Shown here: positions 7,165 to 10,713 of the stretch, piece by piece
How positions within the stretch are numbered: the first letter of the stretch is position 1
Layout: every line of letters starts with the position of its first letter
Source of the DNA: DAOUMU01 sp034409055
GTDB lineage: Bacteria; Chloroflexota; Anaerolineae; 4572-78; J111
Assembly (NCBI GenBank): GCA_034409055.1
Contig: DAOUMU010000117.1
Span: 1-10,713, forward strand
Reading direction: 5' to 3'
Length of the DNA: 10,713 nucleotides
Made by a program: the position numbers and the translations under genes
The notes under the pieces: generated by a model
What the model was told of the DNA's origin: nothing
Databases searched by the model: none
Seen by the model: only the letters and a program-made list of their open reading frames with translations

Positions 7165-7683
7165 TTAGGCCATGTTCAAGTCAGGTCGACGAGTCTCCAA
7201 CCAGCGCCGGTCGGCCAGGACAACCGAGGTTTCGACCTGGCGTTCGGGGATCGACCAGTATTTTTTGAGTAAACGATCCTTCTCGGCCGGAGAAACCCGG
7301 CGGAAGCCGTGTTTCTCGTAGAAACGAATGGCCCAGACCGCATCGACCCAGGTGCCGATTAAGACAGGGCGATTCGTCTGCTGGCGGAGATGGGCCAGTA
7401 ACTGGCTACCGATACCCTGATTTTGTTTGGGCGGGCGCACGTAGGCGTGTCTGATGAGGGTCACGTCCTGTACCTGTTGGATGCCCATCACCCCCACCAG
7501 TTCGCCAGCCAGCTTGTATCCCCAGAACACAACCCCTGCCTCAATCTCGTGTCGTAGTTCGTCTTTAGGCATATAGGGCTCGTGCCAACGATCGGCGGGA
7601 ATAACCCCCTGATACACTTGAGCAGCCTCGTTGATAATGGTGTGGATCAGCTCAAATTCGCTCTGAGTACATTGACGAATCAT
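7165..7683 (-). CDS. GNAT family N-acetyltransferase
   Basis: This is a 172-residue protein of the GCN5-related acetyltransferase fold, which moves an acetyl group from acetyl-CoA to an amine. The acetyl-CoA loop (motif A) is seen as QNQGIGSQLLAHL, preceded by the beta-strand LIRHAYVRP. A later FYEKHGFRRV is the usual motif B region of small-molecule GNATs. The substrate cannot be told. The frame is open up to 7782, but the ATG at 7683 is chosen because GAGGG lies 6 bases upstream of it and the GNAT fold begins right after it (MIRQCTQSEFELI). The extra 33 residues would be low-complexity and run towards the hairpin repeats. It has the same strand as the polyferredoxin operon but is separated from it by 168 bp containing three hairpins, so I treat it as a separate unit. 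Confidence 0.88.
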   Translation of the reverse strand: MIRQCTQSEFELIHTIINEAAQVYQGVIPADRWHEPYMPKDELRHEIEAGVVFWGYKLAGELVGVMGIQQVQDVTLIRHAYVRPPKQNQGIGSQLLAHLRQQTNRPVLIGTWVDAVWAIRFYEKHGFRRVSPAEKDRLLKKYWSIPERQVETSVVLADRRWLETRRPDLNMA

Positions 7684-7768
7684 GATTTCCCTCGCTGATA
7701 GGGTGATGGATAGAACGAACGACGAAGGATTCCCACAAACACTATTTCGGCCCTTGACCATCGTTTCG

Positions 7769-7829
7769 GCCACGTAACGCAATTTGCTAAATTGCGCTCA
7801 GCCACGTAGCGCAATTTGCTAAATTGCGC
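7769..7829. repeat. Two tandem 29-bp repeats with internal hairpins
   Basis: Copies at 7769-7797 and 7801-7829 start 32 bp apart and differ at one base (GCCACGTAACGC versus GCCACGTAGCGC). Each contains an inverted repeat. In the second copy GCGCAATTT (7809-7817) and AAATTGCGC (7821-7829) pair perfectly over 9 bp with a GCT loop. In the first, 8 bp pair. Confidence 0.85.
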
Positions 7830-7833
7830 CCTG

Positions 7834-7850
7834 GCAAGTTGGCAACTTGC
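7834..7850. repeat. Short hairpin next to the tandem repeats
   Basis: GCAAGTT (7834-7840) and AACTTGC (7844-7850) are perfect 7-bp arms around a 3-base loop, with the same 3-base-loop design as the adjacent tandem repeats but a different sequence. It abuts the stop codon of the upstream - strand gene (7852) and could act in termination or mRNA protection. Confidence 0.65.
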
Positions 7851-7851
7851 T

Positions 7852-8397
7852 CTACATTTTCGCCCGCCGCCACAAATAGACGCCGACAATGACGGCCAAT
7901 ATCACAAAGGGGATGGCCAGCCCGACCAACAACTTGCTGCTCAGGCCCCGGGTCACGCTTTCGGTAAAACTAACCTCGGCCTGCCCTGGTTCATCTTCGA
8001 CAAAAACGGTGACATCCCATTGGCCGGTTTCGGCCACGTCAAAGTGGGCCACGTAATCGAAATCATTGCCGGCGTTTTTATGGGTGGCCTGGGCCGTCAG
8101 GGTGGGACCACCCTCCCGGGGCGTTGCTTCGACCCTCACCACGGCCTCGCGACGCAGTTGGTCCGTTTTGCCGTCCCTGATACGTACCCACACACTCATT
8201 TGGCCTACGGTAACCGGCAGCGGCGAGGTGGCCACTAGCAGAACGTAGGGGCCAATCTTCTCGTCACTCACCCGAATTTTACTGCCCCCCGTCCCGGGAC
8301 CGATGGCTAGAGCAGAGTGGTGGGGGCCATGAACGATAAAGATGGAGAAAACCAGAAGAAAACTAACATAGAGTTTATATATTTGGTGTTGTTTCAT
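7852..8397 (-). CDS. Exported, C-terminally anchored FixH-like domain protein
   Basis: This is a 181-residue protein that I do not recognise by name. It has an N-terminal signal peptide (residues 1 to about 31, ending ALA, with a short His-rich HGPHH), an extracytoplasmic domain of about 120 residues rich in beta-strands, and one C-terminal membrane helix (about 156-176) followed by the positive tail WRRAKM. The middle part, with VAHFDVAETGQWDVTVFVED, has the alternating pattern and the G-x-W-x-V-x-V strand seen in FixH/YtkA-like and other immunoglobulin-like periplasmic domains (inference). AGGA lies 6 bases before the ATG at 8397. It follows the polyferredoxin gene by 90 bp on the same strand, so it is probably the third gene of that operon. 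A role as an accessory or sensor domain for the membrane redox protein is a guess. Confidence 0.8.
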   Translation of the reverse strand: MKQHQIYKLYVSFLLVFSIFIVHGPHHSALAIGPGTGGSKIRVSDEKIGPYVLLVATSPLPVTVGQMSVWVRIRDGKTDQLRREAVVRVEATPREGGPTLTAQATHKNAGNDFDYVAHFDVAETGQWDVTVFVEDEPGQAEVSFTESVTRGLSSKLLVGLAIPFVILAVIVGVYLWRRAKM

Positions 8398-8440
8398 CTA
8401 TTATCCTGCCACCTATGTCAAGTTAGATAAGATAATTAAG

Positions 8441-8480
8441 AAAATCAGCGAAAATCAGCGCTAGATCAGTGTCATCAGCG
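8441..8480. repeat. 10-bp-period ATCAGCG repeat
   Basis: AAAATCAGCG occurs twice in tandem (8441-8460), followed by two degenerate units, CTAGATCAGTG and TCATCAGCG, ending at 8480. The period is close to one DNA turn. It fills the 90-bp gap between the polyferredoxin stop and the start of the next gene. On the - strand it reads as repeated CGCTGATTTT. Confidence 0.6.
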
Positions 8481-8487
8481 TTCCACT

Positions 8488-9933
8488 TTACAGCCCCAAA
8501 AAAATCGTGCCCCGCATTTCCATCGGCTGGAACATAATCCACAGGGCGGCGGCCAACATCAGCAACGACAGGATACCCCACGGTAAAAAAGCACGCAAGG
8601 CCGTATGGCGATCTTGGTAATGGCTGACCGCAATTTGAAAGCCGGCCACCAGCGCACCAAACAGGCCCAGGTACAACAAGATCGCCTGAATGGGAAAGAG
8701 CCAATCCGGCGGCACAATCGGCCCCAGTTGCCACTGGGGTGACCCCACCGCAAAGCCGCTATCATTGAGAAAAGATTGGGTCACCGGGATCAGGGTCAGG
8801 GCCCCGGTTAGAAAGTGAAAAGCGTAATGGGCCAACCACACCCCAAAGCCCATCGGCACCAGGCCATAGATAAAGCGACGGATCACGTACCCCAACGGCT
8901 CGTGGGTCCGGCCAGCCAGCAGACGGCTCAAGAAGCCGGTCGCCGCCAGTAGCACAACCGGGATGACAATCAGGCCCACGCCAAAAATTAACAGCAAGCC
9001 GGGTACTTCTGAGGTCGTATTCAGCCACTGGGCCAAATTTTGCTGCAAAGCATAAACCGGGCTAATCATGCCAAAGGCATTGAGGTAAGCGCCAGCGATG
9101 AGCACCATCATTAAAACGGCCAAATCCCACCGCTGACTAAAACGACCGAGGCCGGAACGACGCGGATCGCCCCACAACTCTTGGGTGGGAATACGGGCAA
9201 TCAGCCCGACGTTATCGTGGGGGCAGGCCTGGATACAATCCAGGCAAAAGGTGCAATCCATATTACCGGCTTTTTTCTCCTGAAAAAGCCACAATTCGCA
9301 GCCACGCTGGCCGGTCAGCTTGTTGCCGGCAATGCAATCTTTGGTGCGGCAAGTAGTACAAGTGTCGGCATTGCGGATCTTTATCTCGGCCGGCGAGGTC
9401 AGCGAGCCCAGGAAGTTGAACTGCCCCAGCGGGCAAACGTATTTGCAAAAAGCTGCGCCTTGAAAAAATGTATCCACCACCAAAGCAGTCAGAAAATAGG
9501 CCACGATAATCCAGGCTGTGAGCCAGGGACTGGCCCACAGGTCGTACAGTTCAAAAGCACCAAAGAAGACAATCAATAGGGCTGCGGCCAACCACTTATG
9601 ACGCAAAAGACGGGGCACCTTTCCCTGGAAACCCAGGCGCTTGCCCAACCAACGGCCCAGTTCACGAGGCAACATAAAGGGGCAGGCCATACAAAAAAGA
9701 TTGCCCACCATCAGCAAGGCCAGGACAACCAATCCCCGGTAATGGATCCAGGTGGTGACCGTGGCCAGGTTTTTAGGGGCCTGTGGCGGGCCTAACAAAC
9801 CGTCGAAAACGATGAAACCTGTTATGATCAATAAAACGGTTTGCATTGTGCGCCGGGCATATCGCCAGCGTAAAAAAGTGCCCAGCAAGGGCCAGGTCAA
9901 TATATCCATAACCAAGAAAGATTGCGGCCTCAT
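8488..9933 (-). CDS. NapH/NosR/CcoG-like membrane polyferredoxin
   Basis: This 481-residue inner-membrane iron-sulfur protein has about nine hydrophobic helices. Four helices come first, with CMACP (81-85) and CKYVCP (163-168), the paired Cys-Pro motifs of the NapH/NosR group. A cytoplasmic iron-sulfur part follows: Cys192-x2-Cys195-x4-Cys200-x11-Cys212, an unusual spacing, then a classic 4Fe-4S motif Cys227-x2-Cys230-x2-Cys233-x3-Cys237-Pro. About five more helices follow, one carrying His369 and His373 (AHYAFHFLTG). Such proteins pass electrons across or into the membrane, for example to nitrate or nitrous oxide reductase systems or for copper reduction (CcoG). None of those enzymes is in the window, so the acceptor is unknown. 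Its ATG overlaps the stop of the upstream lipoprotein gene by ATGA, so translation is probably coupled. An in-frame Met at codon 9 is an alternative start. Confidence 0.88.
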   Translation of the reverse strand: MRPQSFLVMDILTWPLLGTFLRWRYARRTMQTVLLIITGFIVFDGLLGPPQAPKNLATVTTWIHYRGLVVLALLMVGNLFCMACPFMLPRELGRWLGKRLGFQGKVPRLLRHKWLAAALLIVFFGAFELYDLWASPWLTAWIIVAYFLTALVVDTFFQGAAFCKYVCPLGQFNFLGSLTSPAEIKIRNADTCTTCRTKDCIAGNKLTGQRGCELWLFQEKKAGNMDCTFCLDCIQACPHDNVGLIARIPTQELWGDPRRSGLGRFSQRWDLAVLMMVLIAGAYLNAFGMISPVYALQQNLAQWLNTTSEVPGLLLIFGVGLIVIPVVLLAATGFLSRLLAGRTHEPLGYVIRRFIYGLVPMGFGVWLAHYAFHFLTGALTLIPVTQSFLNDSGFAVGSPQWQLGPIVPPDWLFPIQAILLYLGLFGALVAGFQIAVSHYQDRHTALRAFLPWGILSLLMLAAALWIMFQPMEMRGTIFLGL

Positions 9934-10337
9934 TCTACCGACACCGGAAACTGGCGGGAAATCACCTCGCCATTTTCTAGAGAAACATCAACCGTAACAA
10001 ACCAATCGCCGGCCATCGTCCACTCGAAGGGGACCACATAACGCCCCTCTTCACCCCCGCTGCCCTGGGCAAAGACGGGGGTCATCCCGGCGTGGGACAT
10101 GTTGCCTTCTACATCCAGCGTAGCGTCATTGATGGGCTGTCCTTGCTTATCGGTGATGGTAAAAATCAACTGGGCCGAGCCAACCACAGGCTGGGCCGGT
10201 TCCACAACCATATCAATGATAAGGTCAGCGCTGTCTTGTGTTGGTTTTCCCTGGATTCGGCCGCAGGCTGACAACAGTCCGCCCATAATGATGATGCTGA
10301 CGAAAATTAAGAGCCCGGCATTTTTAGGCAAAGCCAT
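9930..10337 (-). CDS. FixH/YtkA-like lipoprotein
   Basis: This is a 135-residue exported lipoprotein. The signal has a hydrophobic stretch and a lipobox, LSAC, giving lipidated Cys25. The mature part is a single beta-sandwich-like domain resembling FixH/YtkA (PF05751/PF13115-type, by pattern only): LTFTITD-type strand, then DKQGQPINDATLDVEG, then NMSHAGMTP with Met80, His82 and Met85, and finally WTMAGDWFVTVDV. The Met/His cluster stands where YtkA-like and copper-chaperone-like domains often carry such residues. The ATG at 10337 lacks a well-spaced ribosome site. GTG codons at 10355 and 10358 have GGGGGA 7 and 4 bases upstream and may be the true start, adding 6-7 residues. The open frame extends further to 10571, but that part crosses the promoter and is not credible as protein. 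It is the first gene of the operon. Confidence 0.85.
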   Translation of the reverse strand: MALPKNAGLLIFVSIIIMGGLLSACGRIQGKPTQDSADLIIDMVVEPAQPVVGSAQLIFTITDKQGQPINDATLDVEGNMSHAGMTPVFAQGSGGEEGRYVVPFEWTMAGDWFVTVDVSLENGEVISRQFPVSVE

Positions 10338-10412
10338 TGATGATCCGTTTTTCACCACGCAATCCCCCACTTTTTTAGGTATAAGATTTTTGAAATGCAT
10401 CCACAGGATCTG

Positions 10413-10441
10413 ATTATACACGGAGCAGAGAGGAGTAACAA
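10413..10441 (-). promoter_or_regulatory. Promoter of the lipoprotein-polyferredoxin operon
   Basis: On the - strand, TTGTTA (10441-10436) and a perfect TATAAT (10418-10413) are spaced by 17 bp. This predicts a start near 10406 and a leader of about 70 bases before the lipoprotein gene. It implies that the reading frame upstream of 10358 is not translated. Confidence 0.6.
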
Positions 10442-10473
10442 AGAAAAAAACCTTCAGGATTTTTAAATTTTCC

Positions 10474-10502
10474 TTGACAGGAGAGTATCTAAGAGGTAGA
10501 AT
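10474..10502 (+). promoter_or_regulatory. Strong divergent + strand promoter
   Basis: A perfect TTGACA (10474-10479) is followed after exactly 17 bp by TAGAAT (10497-10502, 5 of 6). It points away from the - strand operon, and its -35 box is 32 bp from the other -35. The AT-rich stretch between the two may act as a shared upstream element. Confidence 0.65.
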
Positions 10503-10580
10503 AGCGTTCATGTGAAAAACCACACTAAAATAGTCACCAGGATGCTTGAATTTGGGGTTGTTTAAGGACAAAGTGCCTGT

Positions 10581-10592
10581 TATTAACTAATA
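10581..10592. promoter_or_regulatory. Small palindrome in the + strand leader
   Basis: TATTA-AC-TAATA is a 5-bp inverted repeat just before the possible start codon at 10600. It could be an operator or chance in AT-rich DNA. Confidence 0.2.
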
Positions 10593-10599
10593 GGGCCTT

Positions 10600-10713
10600 A
10601 TGCTAGTTCCACAAAGACCTAACATAACTGGCGAAATTCGGTCTCCAGAAGCCTGGAATTTACATCTTCAGGCAAGTTTACGGCTAACTGTGGTCAAAAT
10701 TCAGGGCAAAATT
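10600..10713 (+). CDS. Possible partial gene cut by the window end
   Basis: An ATG at 10600 opens 38 codons with no stop before the end of the window. In-frame TAG lies just upstream, so the frame cannot begin earlier. The encoded start, MLVPQRPNITGEIRSPEAWN, is not one I recognise, and the following part contains an LRLTVVKIQG strand-like stretch. The ribosome site is weak (AGGG, 4 bases before the ATG). Support comes mainly from the good promoter at 10474-10502 about 100 bp upstream and the open frame; 38 codons without a stop can occur by chance. It is divergent from the polyferredoxin operon, so it could encode a regulator of it, but that is only a guess. Confidence 0.35.
   Translation, partial: MLVPQRPNITGEIRSPEAWNLHLQASLRLTVVKIQGKI

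Noticed and set aside
7684..7782. 33-residue N-terminal extension of the GNAT protein
   Set aside because: The ATG at 7683 has a GAGGG ribosome site and begins exactly at the fold; the extension carries no family sequence.
7769..7829. CRISPR array
   Set aside because: There are only two copies of the unit with a 3-bp gap between them; there is no spacer-length sequence and no cas gene.
10338..10571. N-terminal extension of the lipoprotein up to 10571
   Set aside because: It would place both promoters inside the coding region and put about 78 residues in front of a standard lipoprotein signal sequence.

Overview
This window looks like chromosomal DNA from a free-living bacterium of moderate GC content. 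I favour a Chloroflexota (Anaerolineae-like) or similar environmental lineage. The reasons are the Era with an acidic N-terminal extension, the lone housekeeping genes separated by hairpin-forming short repeats, and the FixH-like/polyferredoxin gene set. This assignment is inference; there is no rRNA or lineage marker here.

Left part (1-6922, all + strand): five well-recognised genes, each with its own intergenic region of 79-268 bp: ATP-type phosphoenolpyruvate carboxykinase (pckA), a queuosine precursor transporter (YhhQ/DUF165 family), the ribosome-assembly GTPase Era, dihydroxy-acid dehydratase (ilvD) and galactokinase (galK). They belong to gluconeogenesis, tRNA modification salvage, ribosome maturation, branched-chain amino acid synthesis and galactose use. 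They share no pathway, so this looks like single-gene transcription units rather than one operon. pckA and ilvD have clear Shine-Dalgarno sequences; the transporter, era and galK do not.

Middle (6923-7164): a gene-poor convergent junction.

Right part (7165-10337, all - strand): read from right to left, a lipoprotein with a FixH/YtkA-like domain overlaps by ATGA a NapH/NosR/CcoG-like membrane polyferredoxin. A second exported, C-terminally anchored beta-domain protein follows, and then a GNAT acetyltransferase that is probably separate. The first three look like a membrane redox or metal-handling module. I consider this the most interesting system in the window, although its substrate is unknown. 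A good promoter for this operon faces away from an even stronger + strand promoter (TTGACA, 17 bp, TAGAAT). The + promoter precedes a short reading frame that runs off the right edge.

Repeats: at least four intergenic regions carry short-period repeats able to fold into hairpins: a GTGTTGC heptamer family (two copies), an AGTAGGC-like heptamer hairpin, a 32-bp tandem repeat with nested hairpins, and a 10-bp-period AAAATCAGCG array. They resemble dispersed repeat families rather than gene-specific elements.
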